Shown here: in pieces, positions 24,321-33,649 of the stretch | Numbering within the stretch: the first letter of the stretch is position 1 | Layout: each line of letters starts with the position of its first letter | Origin: Nitrospirota bacterium | GTDB taxonomy: Bacteria > Nitrospirota > Thermodesulfovibrionia > Thermodesulfovibrionales > UBA6898 | Direction of reading: 5' to 3' | Length of the DNA: 64,000 bases | Assembly: GCA_016235245.1 (NCBI GenBank) | Contig: JACRLO010000034.1 | Location: 1 to 64,000, forward strand | Notes under the pieces: model-generated | What the model was told of the DNA's origin: nothing | What the model saw: only the letters and a program-made list of their open reading frames with translations | Database searches by the model: none | Made by a program: the position numbers and the translations under genes

Positions 24321-26789
24321 TTATCCCTCCACTACAGGTATGCTGACCACAAAGGTGGTCCCTTTGCCGACTTCACTCTCCACTTTGATTTCTCCTTTGT
24401 GCTTCTTTACAATATCGTACGTTATGCTTAGTCCCAGCCCTGTTCCCTTGCCCACTTCCTTGGTCGTAAAAAACGGCTCAAAAATACGGTTCAGCATGTC
24501 TGCCGGTATCCCGCTTCCGGTGTCAGCTATCGATACGTTGATATACCCGTCTTCTTCCCATGTCCTTATCCGTATCTCTCCCTGTTTTTCTATCGCATGC
24601 GCAGCATTAACCAGTATGTTCATGAAGACCTGGTTCATCTGCCCGGGATTGCATTTTGTCTGCGGTATAGATCCATATTCTTTCACTACGGTAGCCTTGT
24701 ACTTCAGCTCGTTCCAGACGATATTGATGGTGCTCTCAATGCCGGCAGTAATGTCAGCCATCATCAGCTCTGCCTCATCTACCCGCGAAAAATTTTTCAG
24801 GTCCCGCACAATTTTTGAGATCCTATTGGCCCCCTCCAATGATTCTGATACCAGACTCCTTATGTCATCCGTGATAAAGTCCACCTTCAGGGTCTTCTTT
24901 CGCGCCTCCAGATCTTTCATTACGGTTTCCCTGTCCCTGATGACACACACTTCCCGCGTATCGTCCCCGCCTATCAAAGGAAGGCTGAGGGGGGTTGCAA
25001 GTTCTCTAACCGCCTCTCCCTGAACTCGTATAAACTCAGTCAGCCTGTCCACATATTTCTGAAAGGACCCCAGGTTGCTCATGATAAAGCCGGTCGGATT
25101 ATTTATCTCATGCGCAACTCCTGCAGCAAGCTGCCCAATTGATGCCATCTTCTCCTGCTGGGTGATCTGGGACTGGGCGATCTTCAGCTCATTATAGGCC
25201 CGCTCTAGTTCAGCGTGCTGCAGTTCGAGTATATGCATCATGTTATTAAAACTTTCACCGATCTGATAGATAGGATCGGCCGTAGCAAATTTATAGGTAG
25301 GGCATTCGGCGCAGTTATCAAACTTATCGGTAAATTCACCCTGGACCCTGCCTCCGCAGAATGTGCCGGCAATCTGCCAGCAGCGCTCTGCAACAGTGCC
25401 ATGGCACGGACAGTCAGCTTTTCTGCAGTTCATAACCTCATGGCATTTCTTGAGATGAGGATTTGCAAAACGAACGCTAAAATCCTTTTTTAGGGTCACC
25501 TGCTGGATCAGCGTTGAAATCTCGTCCAGTGCATTCTGCAGTTTCACCCTGTTTTCTTCAATCTGCGTGTTCGTGATTTCGAGGGCAGCGGTAATATTCT
25601 TCATCTCGGTTGTATCGTGAACAGTCACGATACTGCCCTCAAGATTTTCTGCGTCCATGAAGGGATGAGAGTTAAGCTGAAACCAGCGGCCGCTCGTTTC
25701 ATGGAACAGTTCAGCGCTGCCCTGATACGTGGCATGGCGTGAAAAACCCATCTCGTCAAGCACAGAATCCAGATCTTTCAGGAGTACGCTTTCATAGGTT
25801 TTCCGGGAAAACTCCATAAAAACCCTATTGCACCGTTTGATCAGGCCACTACTATCGACAATGACAATCATGTCGCCAGTTGCATCGAAAGAGCTTTCCC
25901 ATTCCTTTTTTATCGACTCGACTTTCCTGAAGAGTTCGTTCAGCTCCTCGTGTTTCAGCTGAAGCTCTTCTTTCTGCCTCTGCATCTGGCGCTCCCGGAT
26001 ATTCCTCTCGGTAACGTCCCTGATAATACCCTCGATGCCTGCAAAGTTTCCCTGCTCGTCCTCTATGATACGACTTGTTGCCTCCAGATCGATCAAGGTT
26101 CCATCGGCCTTCTTAGCAGGAATAGGATATGTCTTAACGATCCCTTCTCTCCTGATCGTTTCAACCATACGTGCCCGGTCTTCGGGGTTTCGCCAATAGT
26201 CTGCAGCCTTTCCTCCAAGAATTTCAGAGATGGATCGATAGCCCAGTATATCGGCGCCGGCCTGGTTCATCATGGTAAAAGTCCCAGCTTTGTCTGTTCG
26301 GAAGACCATGTCCTGACTGCTGTCAATGAAGCTCTTGAACTGCTCCTCGGTCCTTCTCATTTCCCTGAGTGCCCTGTTCTCTGAAAAGAGTAACGCATAA
26401 TGGCCCAGCAAGAGCAGGTTTTTAACCCGCAGGACCAGCTCGTGAGGATCAACAGGCTTACCAAGAAAATCATTCGCACCAGACTGCAGGCAGTCTGCTT
26501 TAACATTCCCTTCAGTCATTCCGGTCATCATCATGACCGGAATATGCTGGGTCAGCGGATTGCCCTTGAGCATACTGCAGATTTTTATGCCGTTAATGTC
26601 CGGCAGAAAGACATCCAGAAGTATAACATCAGGAAGTTCGACTGTGGCCATGGTGAGGCCATCAGATCCGGTAGATGCGGTCAGCACTTCGTAGCCTCTG
26701 CTTTTTATGATTCCCGTCAGATAGCCGAGGTTCTGGAGCTCGTCATCTATCACCAGTATCCTGGCTTTATCTTCAATAGAATTTGCCAC
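24321..26789 (-). CDS. Hybrid histidine kinase: REC-PAS-PAS-Cys-rich-HisKA-HATPase
   Basis: 822 residues, no membrane segments. REC (about 8-130), PAS/PAC (about 150-275), PAS (about 295-405), a Cys-rich region (about 445-505) with motifs KKCHEVMNC, CPC, CW and ECPTYK that looks like the two-CW domain of bacterial sensors, HisKA with GVAHEINNP (His near 565) and HATPase with DTGSGIP and GKGTGLGLSI. GTG start preceded by GGAGG. The Cys cluster may bind a metal, haem or Fe-S. The gene is followed immediately by the receiver-PAS and HD-GYP genes. Confidence 0.92.
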   Translation of the reverse strand: MANSIEDKARILVIDDELQNLGYLTGIIKSRGYEVLTASTGSDGLTMATVELPDVILLDVFLPDINGIKICSMLKGNPLTQHIPVMMMTGMTEGNVKADCLQSGANDFLGKPVDPHELVLRVKNLLLLGHYALLFSENRALREMRRTEEQFKSFIDSSQDMVFRTDKAGTFTMMNQAGADILGYRSISEILGGKAADYWRNPEDRARMVETIRREGIVKTYPIPAKKADGTLIDLEATSRIIEDEQGNFAGIEGIIRDVTERNIRERQMQRQKEELQLKHEELNELFRKVESIKKEWESSFDATGDMIVIVDSSGLIKRCNRVFMEFSRKTYESVLLKDLDSVLDEMGFSRHATYQGSAELFHETSGRWFQLNSHPFMDAENLEGSIVTVHDTTEMKNITAALEITNTQIEENRVKLQNALDEISTLIQQVTLKKDFSVRFANPHLKKCHEVMNCRKADCPCHGTVAERCWQIAGTFCGGRVQGEFTDKFDNCAECPTYKFATADPIYQIGESFNNMMHILELQHAELERAYNELKIAQSQITQQEKMASIGQLAAGVAHEINNPTGFIMSNLGSFQKYVDRLTEFIRVQGEAVRELATPLSLPLIGGDDTREVCVIRDRETVMKDLEARKKTLKVDFITDDIRSLVSESLEGANRISKIVRDLKNFSRVDEAELMMADITAGIESTINIVWNELKYKATVVKEYGSIPQTKCNPGQMNQVFMNILVNAAHAIEKQGEIRIRTWEEDGYINVSIADTGSGIPADMLNRIFEPFFTTKEVGKGTGLGLSITYDIVKKHKGEIKVESEVGKGTTFVVSIPVVEG

Positions 26790-26956
26790 TCTTCCTCCGA
26801 TTAAAATCTTATCACAACATACCCAGTTCAGGAATGTATTTAGCCATTTATTCTATTTTCGGAGGTTGCTATTGACTGATTACGAGGCAATCAGCAGTAT
26901 TTCTTTCGACATTGCTTCTTTTTATCGAACCTATACCTGAAAACAGGTTCGTGTGA

Positions 26957-29900
26957 TTATGCGTCCAGGGCATCTCTCACTGCCCTGAGCAGTTCGTGGG
27001 GAGAAATAGGCTTTTTCAGAAGCGGAACTGACACATCCTTAAAACCTCTGTCTGAAAGAATATCGGCAGTGTACCCGCTCATAAGAATCACCTTTGTTTC
27101 AGGTGACTGTTCTTTAATGAGCCCGAGCGCATCATGTCCGCTCATGTCTGGCATAATAACATCAAGCAGCATCAAGGCAATATCCTGAGACTGTTTCTTG
27201 AATATTTCGATCACTTCAATGCCATTAACAGCCTCGATAACCCGGTAGCCCTGATGCTCCAGAACGACTTTGACAAGCCGTCTGCCTGACTCATCATCTT
27301 CGCCGACAAGAATCAGTTCTCCCCTGCCCTTTGCAACAAAATTTCTAATCTCTTTCTCTTCACCAGCAGATTCTGCCGGCACCGCAAGAGGAAGATACAC
27401 ACTGAATGTCGTACCCTGGCCAGGGCTGCTTTGACACTCCAGAAATCCATTATGCTGGGTAACGATTCCATAGATGATCGACAGTCCAAGGCCCGTGCCT
27501 TTCCCTACAGCTTTGGTGGTGAAAAATGGCTCAAATATCCGTTCCTGTGTCTCTGCCTCCATCCCCATTCCGGTATCGGTCAGAAGCATCGCCGCATATT
27601 TGCCGGGATTGCCAAATCCCTTGAGCGCAATGAATTGTTCATCCATCTTAACGATTTCTGTTTTGAGGGAGAGCGAACCTCCCTTTGGCATGGCATCACG
27701 GGCATTGGTGGCAAGGTTCACCACGATCTGTTCGACCTGTCCGGAATCACAGATAATTACCATATTGTCCTGAGATAATTCGATATTCATTCTTATGTCC
27801 TCACCGATAATACGGTGAAGCATGGCTGTAATGCTGCGAATAATGTCATTGAGATTTGCAGGTTTCAGTTCAAGATGCTGCTTGCGGCTGAAGGCTAACA
27901 GGCCGCGGGTCAGGTATGCCGCCCGGTTTGCCGCACTGGTGATTTCGGAAAGAAACTGCTTTGCTTTTCCGGTCATGGCGGGCATCGTTTCCAGGAGGCC
28001 GCCGTAACCGATGATCACGTTCAGGATATTATTAAAATCATGCGCAATGCCGCCGGCAAGAGTTCCAACAGCCTCCATCTTCTGGGATTGAAGCAGCTGC
28101 TCACGGAGATGTTCCTTCTCCTGATTAAGCCGTTCATGCTCGGATTCGGCCTTTTTCCTCTCGGTGATGTCCCTGACAATATGGATCAACCCGATAAGCG
28201 TACCGCTGCTGTCAAGACGGGGAATCGCCCGGATCTCAACGAACATATTAAGGTGCGGCTCAAACATCTCAAACAATGCCGGTTCCGCGCTCTGAAGACA
28301 TCCGCAGCTCGGGCATCCATAGGGAGCGTAATCGGTCCCATGATAATAGGAAAAGCATTTCCGGTCGTGCATCTTCTCAAGGAGCGGCAGTCCAAGGATT
28401 CTTTCCGCTGCCTTATTGGCCAAAATAATATTGTAGTCCTTGTCATGGACGGTAACCATGTCCGTGATGCTGTTAAACGTATGTTCCCAATCCTGCTGAC
28501 TCCGGTAAAGCGTTTCTTCAAGCCTTTTCCTCTCGGTTATGTCATGGAGGAGACACTGCATCGACTGCACCTTGCCCTCGACCAAATTGACTGAAGCGCT
28601 GCCCTCAACATCGATCACCCTGCCGTCACTGGCTAAAAACTGGCTTTCGAAATGCTCAACAGATGTCCCTAAACTCAGGCGGCTGAAAACGCCCGAACAT
28701 TTCGACTGACAGTTCGGATGAATGATCTCAAATATCGTCTTGTCCGAGAGATCCTCCATCGTATATCCCATGGTCCGAAGCCAGGCAGGATTTGCATAGA
28801 TAAAACGTCCATCCGGCGTAATGCTATGGATCATATCAAAGGCGTTCTCGACAACGCTGCGGTATCTCTCTTCGCTCTCCCTGATAGCCTCCTCCGAACG
28901 CTTATGATCTGTTATGTCCTGCAGCGTCTCTATGGCAGCAATAATGGCTCCTCTGCCATCGCGAATCGGGGCTGCATCAAAGACAAGATAGCAGTCGTCG
29001 CCGTTCAGATGATACCATCCCTCTGCATGAAGTCCATCCGGAGCATGCAAAGATTGAGAGACAGAAGAATACAAAGGAGCAAGGTCTGCCGGAAGGCCTT
29101 CAAGAACGATATCCGCCAGGACAGGCCGTGCGTGATCATAAAATGGTTTCCACTGCTTCATGGTTCCAACCATTTCTGCCGCAGGTATCATTGTCAATTC
29201 CTCGCATGCCCGGTTCCATATCAGCACCCGGTGCTCTGCATTAAGCACAAATGTGGCAACAGCTGAATTCTGCAGCAAGCTCTCCGTAAACAGCTTCTGC
29301 TGTTTGACAATATCCTCGACAGACTTGCGCTCGGTGATATCCCTGATCACGCTCAGGACCATCTTTTGACCGGCATAATCGATTACAATCGCATTTATCT
29401 CAACCGGAATGACTCTGCCATCTTTTGCAATATGTGCTGACTCAAATACGGCCTTGCCGGACTCAGTTATCAGTGCCATCCGCTGAGGCACTTGTGCTGC
29501 GAATTCCGGAGTGTCAAACTTGGTGACAGATTTTCCGAGCATTTCCTCCCGGCAATATCCAAGGCGCTCATAGGCGGTCCTGTTTACATCCATCAATGTT
29601 CCATTCATATCGACGATGAACAGTGAATCATTGGCCGATTCGAAGAAATACCGGAACTTTTCTTCGCTCTTCCTGAGCGCATTTTCGAACTGCTTATGCT
29701 CCGTAATATCTTTAAGGATATGCACGGTTCCCTGCAATTGCCCGGCTTTGTCAACAATAGGGTCTGCGGACACCTCAAACCATAGATCACCACTCCTGAG
29801 TACGGAACTCTCCCGCTTCAAGGTCTCTCTGCAGATGACAGTCGGACAGGCCTCCCTGTGGCCGCCAAGGCAGATGCAGAGCTCTTTGCATGCATGCCCG

Positions 29901-30100
29901 ATGATCTCCGAAAAGGACTTTTGGGTAAGCACTGCCATTGCCGAATTGCACCGCATAATTCTGCCTTCTGCGTCCAGAAGCGCCACAGCCTCTTTCATGG
30001 CATCAAACGTACTACGCCATTCATCATTGGCATTCTGAATTTCCAGCAATGTCTGATCCGGGTCTTTCATGGTATTTCCCCATACAGGCTTTCTCATCAT
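26957..30100 (-). CDS. Multi-PAS hybrid histidine kinase with C-terminal receiver
   Basis: 1047 residues. Five PAS domains in series (about 15-135, 140-265, 270-405, 408-535, 540-660), HisKA with GGIAHDFNNILN (His near 683), HATPase (about 790-905, DTGMGME, GKGTGLGLSI) and a REC domain (about 928-1045, MLLDVIMPDMSG). The fifth PAS contains a Cys triplet (CPSCGC), and PAS1 has CICLGG and a nearby CPTVIC. No membrane segment, so it senses an intracellular signal. GGAG precedes the ATG. A 167-base gap separates it from the next kinase gene. Confidence 0.92.
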   Translation of the reverse strand: MMRKPVWGNTMKDPDQTLLEIQNANDEWRSTFDAMKEAVALLDAEGRIMRCNSAMAVLTQKSFSEIIGHACKELCICLGGHREACPTVICRETLKRESSVLRSGDLWFEVSADPIVDKAGQLQGTVHILKDITEHKQFENALRKSEEKFRYFFESANDSLFIVDMNGTLMDVNRTAYERLGYCREEMLGKSVTKFDTPEFAAQVPQRMALITESGKAVFESAHIAKDGRVIPVEINAIVIDYAGQKMVLSVIRDITERKSVEDIVKQQKLFTESLLQNSAVATFVLNAEHRVLIWNRACEELTMIPAAEMVGTMKQWKPFYDHARPVLADIVLEGLPADLAPLYSSVSQSLHAPDGLHAEGWYHLNGDDCYLVFDAAPIRDGRGAIIAAIETLQDITDHKRSEEAIRESEERYRSVVENAFDMIHSITPDGRFIYANPAWLRTMGYTMEDLSDKTIFEIIHPNCQSKCSGVFSRLSLGTSVEHFESQFLASDGRVIDVEGSASVNLVEGKVQSMQCLLHDITERKRLEETLYRSQQDWEHTFNSITDMVTVHDKDYNIILANKAAERILGLPLLEKMHDRKCFSYYHGTDYAPYGCPSCGCLQSAEPALFEMFEPHLNMFVEIRAIPRLDSSGTLIGLIHIVRDITERKKAESEHERLNQEKEHLREQLLQSQKMEAVGTLAGGIAHDFNNILNVIIGYGGLLETMPAMTGKAKQFLSEITSAANRAAYLTRGLLAFSRKQHLELKPANLNDIIRSITAMLHRIIGEDIRMNIELSQDNMVIICDSGQVEQIVVNLATNARDAMPKGGSLSLKTEIVKMDEQFIALKGFGNPGKYAAMLLTDTGMGMEAETQERIFEPFFTTKAVGKGTGLGLSIIYGIVTQHNGFLECQSSPGQGTTFSVYLPLAVPAESAGEEKEIRNFVAKGRGELILVGEDDESGRRLVKVVLEHQGYRVIEAVNGIEVIEIFKKQSQDIALMLLDVIMPDMSGHDALGLIKEQSPETKVILMSGYTADILSDRGFKDVSVPLLKKPISPHELLRAVRDALDA

Positions 30101-30300
30101 TTTCGGCTCCAGCGCCGGACGGAATTAATAAGCCGGTCTGATTCTAGATAACAGCTTTGCTGACAGCACAAAGCCCGCTGCCGCCTCCCGCTTCACTGAT
30201 ATGCTTCCTGCTTTAGCGTAACAGGAGGAGCAACTGCTTTCCTATCAGGGTAAACCCCTATAGAGCTTCGGCAGCAGAAATAAAGGAATGTGAGCAGGCC
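30101..30300. other. Intergenic gap in the signalling island, nothing recognised
   Basis: 200 bases between the LuxR-type regulator stop and the multi-PAS kinase start. No clear terminator, RNA or repeat; probably holds the promoter of the kinase gene, but no good -35/-10 pair was found. Confidence 0.4.
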
Positions 30301-30963
30301 TTATTCCGGCTGAACAATACCTGACCTGATGGCATAGCGGACAAGGCTGGCGAGGTCTCGTATGTTAAGCCGGTCCATGATCTGGGAGCGATAGGTCTCT
30401 ATGGTCTTTATGCTCAGGTTGAGCTTTGCGGCTATTTCTTTGGTGGTATGGCCCTCTGCTATGAGCTGCAGGATTTCCCTCTGACGCGGCGTAAGTGTTT
30501 CAAAATGTTTTTCATCTTTTCCTGTTTTTTTCCATGCAGTTTCGATTCTCTCAGGATAATGCTGCGCGAAGTGGTCTGCCACTGTGGTACAAAGATAGAT
30601 CTTTCCCTTGCAGACAGTCTGTATTGCTCCTTCTAGCTCAGAGATTTTGGCATCCTTCAGAATATATCCCAGGGCACCTGACCTGAGGGCCTGAAGTACA
30701 TATTCATCATCAGCATGCATGGAAAGGATGATAATGCGTGTGCCAGGACATTCCTTCACTGCACGGGCAGTCACCTCAAGCCCGTTTATGCCCGGCATGG
30801 ATATATCGACAAACGCGATATCCGGCAGCAGTTCACGGATAAGCCGCAGGGCCTCATGGCCGTCAGCAGCTTCTGCAATGACTTCAACTCCTTCGATCTT
30901 CTGAATGAGGGCCCGGAAGCCGGCCCGTACAAGCGCATGATCGTCGGCAAGAAGAATGCGCAT
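30301..30963 (-). CDS. NarL/FixJ-family response regulator (REC plus LuxR HTH)
   Basis: 220 residues. REC (about 1-120: RILLADDHALVRAGF, AFVDISMPGINGLEV with phospho-Asp) and LuxR-type HTH (about 150-215: LTPRQREILQLIAEGHTTKEIA). It binds DNA as a dimer when phosphorylated. The HK gene seven bases upstream is of the NarX/DegS HisKA_3 type, the usual partner, so the two form a two-component system. Confidence 0.93.
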   Translation of the reverse strand: MRILLADDHALVRAGFRALIQKIEGVEVIAEAADGHEALRLIRELLPDIAFVDISMPGINGLEVTARAVKECPGTRIIILSMHADDEYVLQALRSGALGYILKDAKISELEGAIQTVCKGKIYLCTTVADHFAQHYPERIETAWKKTGKDEKHFETLTPRQREILQLIAEGHTTKEIAAKLNLSIKTIETYRSQIMDRLNIRDLASLVRYAIRSGIVQPE

Positions 30964-30970
30964 CTTTTGC

Positions 30971-32134
30971 TTACACCGGCGGAAGCGGGAAGTATGCGGA
31001 GACCGTTGTCCCCCTTCCCGGCTCCGATTCTATGGACAATCTGCCTCCGGCCAAAACAGCACGTTCGTGCATACCCAAAAGGCCGAAGCTCTGCCCTTTC
31101 ACCGACCGGTCAAAGGAGGGTTGCAGGTCAAACCCGAGTCCGTTATCCTGCACCGACAGTTCGACCGCATCATCACTGCGCCTCAGACGTATGGTAATCT
31201 TTTTTGGCTGAGCATACCTTACCGCATTGCTCAGCGCTTCCTGGGCTATGCGGAAGCAGGCTGTTTCCAGTTCAGCAGGAAGGCGGTCAGTATGAGCATC
31301 TGAAACCAGCTCTGAAGAGATGCCGGCAGGCCGGGCTGTCCGATCAAGCAGCCATCCCAGGGCAGCAGCAAGTCCCAGGTCATCCAGAAGCGACGGCCTG
31401 AGATTAAGGGAGAGATTTCTCACTCTCTGTATGGCGTGGTCTACACTGACGATGCTCTGCTGCAGCATCCGGGCAGACTCTCTTTCATCAGGCGACAGTT
31501 CAAGAGACTGAAGGCTGAGCTTAACGGCAGTAAGGGCCTGGCCGATATCATCATGCAGCTCGCGAGCAATATGCCTGCGCTCAAGTTCAAATTTTTCGAG
31601 CAGACCATGGGAAAGGGTCTGCAGTTTATGTTCTGCCTCCCGGCGCTGCAGGATTTCCTGCTCAAGCTCGCGAATTTTTTCATCGAGCTTGCTCGCAACA
31701 ACCTTGCCGTAGAGCCGCAGATTCTCGTCCGCCACCTTCTCCTCATACTGCCCTTCGTCTACTGACTTCTTCACCCGGAATTTAGTATGGATCTCATGCC
31801 AGAGCTGCCACGGCTGCATCGGCTTCAGCAGATAGGCGTCAGCTCCAAGAGAGAGGGCCAGATCAGCATCCTGTTCACCAATATAGTTGCCGGAATAAAA
31901 GAGAAACGGGATATCCTTAGTGCCTGCATTGCGCTTTATCTCCATGAGCATCTGAAAGCCGTCCATGGTGGGCATAAGCGAATCAGAGATGATCATATCA
32001 AAACTGTCAGCCAGCGCTCTTTCGATACCTTCCCTGCCATCAGCAGCCTCTGTCACCACGCAGTCGTGGCTCTGCAGCAGATGCCTGAGATAGGTGCGTG
32101 ACTCTTCATGATCATCAACGATAAGAATGTTCAT
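30971..32134 (-). CDS. REC-HisKA_3 histidine kinase (NarX/DegS-type)
   Basis: 387 residues. N-terminal REC (about 1-122, NILIVDDHEESR, MIISDSLMPTMDG), coiled-coil linker (about 135-185), HisKA_3 dimerisation with RHIARELHDDIGQAL near 188, and an HATPase (about 285-385) with NAVRYAQPKK, DNGLGFD and SFGLLGMHERAVLAGG. Typical of kinases feeding a LuxR-type regulator, which is encoded seven bases downstream. The start at 32134 (MNILIVDD) is chosen because the frame to 32149 gives five unlikely residues; no strong SD for either. The receiver at the N-terminus suggests input from another kinase of this island. Confidence 0.9.
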   Translation of the reverse strand: MNILIVDDHEESRTYLRHLLQSHDCVVTEAADGREGIERALADSFDMIISDSLMPTMDGFQMLMEIKRNAGTKDIPFLFYSGNYIGEQDADLALSLGADAYLLKPMQPWQLWHEIHTKFRVKKSVDEGQYEEKVADENLRLYGKVVASKLDEKIRELEQEILQRREAEHKLQTLSHGLLEKFELERRHIARELHDDIGQALTAVKLSLQSLELSPDERESARMLQQSIVSVDHAIQRVRNLSLNLRPSLLDDLGLAAALGWLLDRTARPAGISSELVSDAHTDRLPAELETACFRIAQEALSNAVRYAQPKKITIRLRRSDDAVELSVQDNGLGFDLQPSFDRSVKGQSFGLLGMHERAVLAGGRLSIESEPGRGTTVSAYFPLPPV

Positions 32135-32291
32135 TGGATAGTCACACAAGGAACGCAGACCAGAAGAAAAAGGAAAAATCGCAAACGCGGGGCAGGCCGA
32201 ATCTCCACAAACCGTTTTGCAGATGTTATCACCATCTCATTTTGTACCGTAGGCGGACATAAAAGCAATCATCGCAGCGGCGGATAAGAGA

Positions 32292-32317
32292 GGCCGGAGG
32301 CTTATCTGCCCCCGGCC
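32292..32317 (-). terminator. Hairpin terminator downstream of the secreted-protein gene
   Basis: On the minus strand a 10-bp stem, GGCCGGGGGC with GCCTCCGGCC (one G-U pair), around an AGATAA loop, 13 bases past the stop at 32331, followed by TCTCTTATCC. A good candidate for intrinsic termination. Confidence 0.6.
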
Positions 32318-32330
32318 CGGTCAGGCAGAA

Positions 32331-33218
32331 CTATTTGCCGCCGGCAACAAGCTTCAGTTTTTCCTCGATAGCTGAGGGCGCACCGGAGATCTTCATGAAT
32401 GTCCCCATGGTAAGGTCAGGGAAGTCGAGCGCAATGCGGAACTTGCCATGCAGCATGTACACCTTTCCGCCAGAGACCACCATTTCGTAGGGAAGATGCG
32501 CAGTATGTTTCGGTTCGCTGATATCGATGACCGGCATGATCGTTCTGTCCGCGCCTTCGCCTTCTGTTATACCAAGGCCAAAGACCGTTTCCTTCTTGTC
32601 AGCAAGGTCCACCCGATAGACCTTTGAAGAGCCGCCTTTACGGGCAGCGAGGTTCGCCTCCACTGCCTTGAGCGCCTCCTCCTGTGAATTATGAGAAGCA
32701 AGCAGAACCTGGTCCTCAAAGTATGGCATCATCACCATGTAATGATAAGAACGAAGCTTTGCCGCGCTCAACCCTTTTTTAGACCCGAAAGCAGATTTCT
32801 TGCCAAGCGCTTTTTCCAAAGAGACGGCTACGTCAGCAAGCGAGTCCTTCATCTGATACGCCTGGGCAAAATAAAGCGGGTTCGTATAGGAGACCTCGAT
32901 ATCGCCGCCCTTCTCGGTCAGAGCGACACGGGAGATTGCACCATAAGCGCCAAATTCTGATTTGGCCGCGTTCTTTCGTAGTGAGTCACTGGTCACCACG
33001 ATGACATGAGCGCCTTTATAGGGTGAATATTCACCGACGGTCTGAAAGCCCTGCTGGAGAAGGCTGGACTTCACCTCATCCTTCTTCTTCTCAAGAGTAC
33101 CCGATCCTGATGATGCGAGCACGTAGGGCTTCAGCATCTCATCTGCACAGGCAATACCAAAAAACATGACCATTCCCACAACAGATGCCAGAATCATTGC
33201 AACAGTCTTTTTATTCAT
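32331..33218 (-). CDS. Secreted protein of unknown function, DUF302-like N-terminal part
   Basis: 295 residues from the ATG at 33218 (MNKKTVAMILASVV), with a signal peptide ending at about residue 23 (IACADE). The mature part starts LKPYVLASSGSGTL, then QGFQTVGEYSPYKGAHVIVVTSD, GGDIEVSYTNPLYFAQAY, later HYMVMMPYFEDQVLL and MPVIDISEPKHTAHLP. The first strands resemble DUF302-type alpha+beta folds. I do not recognise the function. The 33251 extension would add 11 residues without a signal-peptide match. It is 56 bases after a small companion gene. Confidence 0.7.
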   Translation of the reverse strand: MNKKTVAMILASVVGMVMFFGIACADEMLKPYVLASSGSGTLEKKKDEVKSSLLQQGFQTVGEYSPYKGAHVIVVTSDSLRKNAAKSEFGAYGAISRVALTEKGGDIEVSYTNPLYFAQAYQMKDSLADVAVSLEKALGKKSAFGSKKGLSAAKLRSYHYMVMMPYFEDQVLLASHNSQEEALKAVEANLAARKGGSSKVYRVDLADKKETVFGLGITEGEGADRTIMPVIDISEPKHTAHLPYEMVVSGGKVYMLHGKFRIALDFPDLTMGTFMKISGAPSAIEEKLKLVAGGK

Positions 33219-33274
33219 GATTACCTTCCTTTTCTTGCCAGTTACAGGCAACTAACGCAGATTTTCGATCTCGC

Positions 33275-33535
33275 TCAGCTGAAATACTTCTTGATCTCGC
33301 CCTCGATCATGCTGTACGGCACGACAAACGGCTTGTCCTTAATCGTAATGTGTATCTCGCTCCCCGAAACGGCGAAATATTCTCCCTTGATCGGGCCCAT
33401 GACAGAGTTGCCCTGAAAAACCCCTTTTTCAGCGTCACCGACAAACGTGCCGCCGCTGCCGGTTATCGCAGATTCGACCCTTGCAAGCACTGAAGAAATG
33501 TCATTATTGATTGCCACGGCAAATTTATGTGCCAT
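33275..33535 (-). CDS. Small conserved-looking protein (86 residues), unknown function
   Basis: 86 residues with no signal or membrane segment. It reads like a small alpha+beta fold (helix, then KGVFQGNSVMGPIKGEYFAV, SEIHITIKDKPFVVPYSMI, and a final helix), with a faint similarity to the polyhydroxyalkanoate-system small protein family, which I would not claim as homology. GGAGGGAGACA precedes the start, and an extended -10 promoter lies upstream. It is followed by the secreted DUF302-like protein, so the two are a likely operon. Confidence 0.65.
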   Translation of the reverse strand: MAHKFAVAINNDISSVLARVESAITGSGGTFVGDAEKGVFQGNSVMGPIKGEYFAVSGSEIHITIKDKPFVVPYSMIEGEIKKYFS

Positions 33536-33554
33536 TGTCTCCCTCCATATTTAT

Positions 33555-33563
33555 AGTATACCA
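33555..33563 (-). promoter_or_regulatory. Extended -10 promoter for the 86-residue gene and its downstream partner
   Basis: On the minus strand TG-G-TATACT, an extended -10 match, lies 20 bases before the start of the 86-residue gene. No good -35 is seen, as is usual for this class. Confidence 0.4.
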
Positions 33564-33649
33564 TGCAATCTGAAAGAGCCTTGCTTTGACCTGCGGCTGA
33601 AAACTGATAAACTGGAAGAAATACGAGCATTCTCCCCGGGAGGTTGGGC

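Noticed and set aside
24175-25023. 282-residue plus-strand open frame
   Set aside because: Antisense to the HATPase region of the hybrid kinase and low-complexity Ser/Phe-rich; not a gene.
26920-26956. Hairpin CGAACCT/AGGTTCG after the multi-PAS kinase gene
   Set aside because: The stem is short with a 12-base loop, and the following minus-strand bases are ATAAAAAG, so it does not meet terminator criteria.
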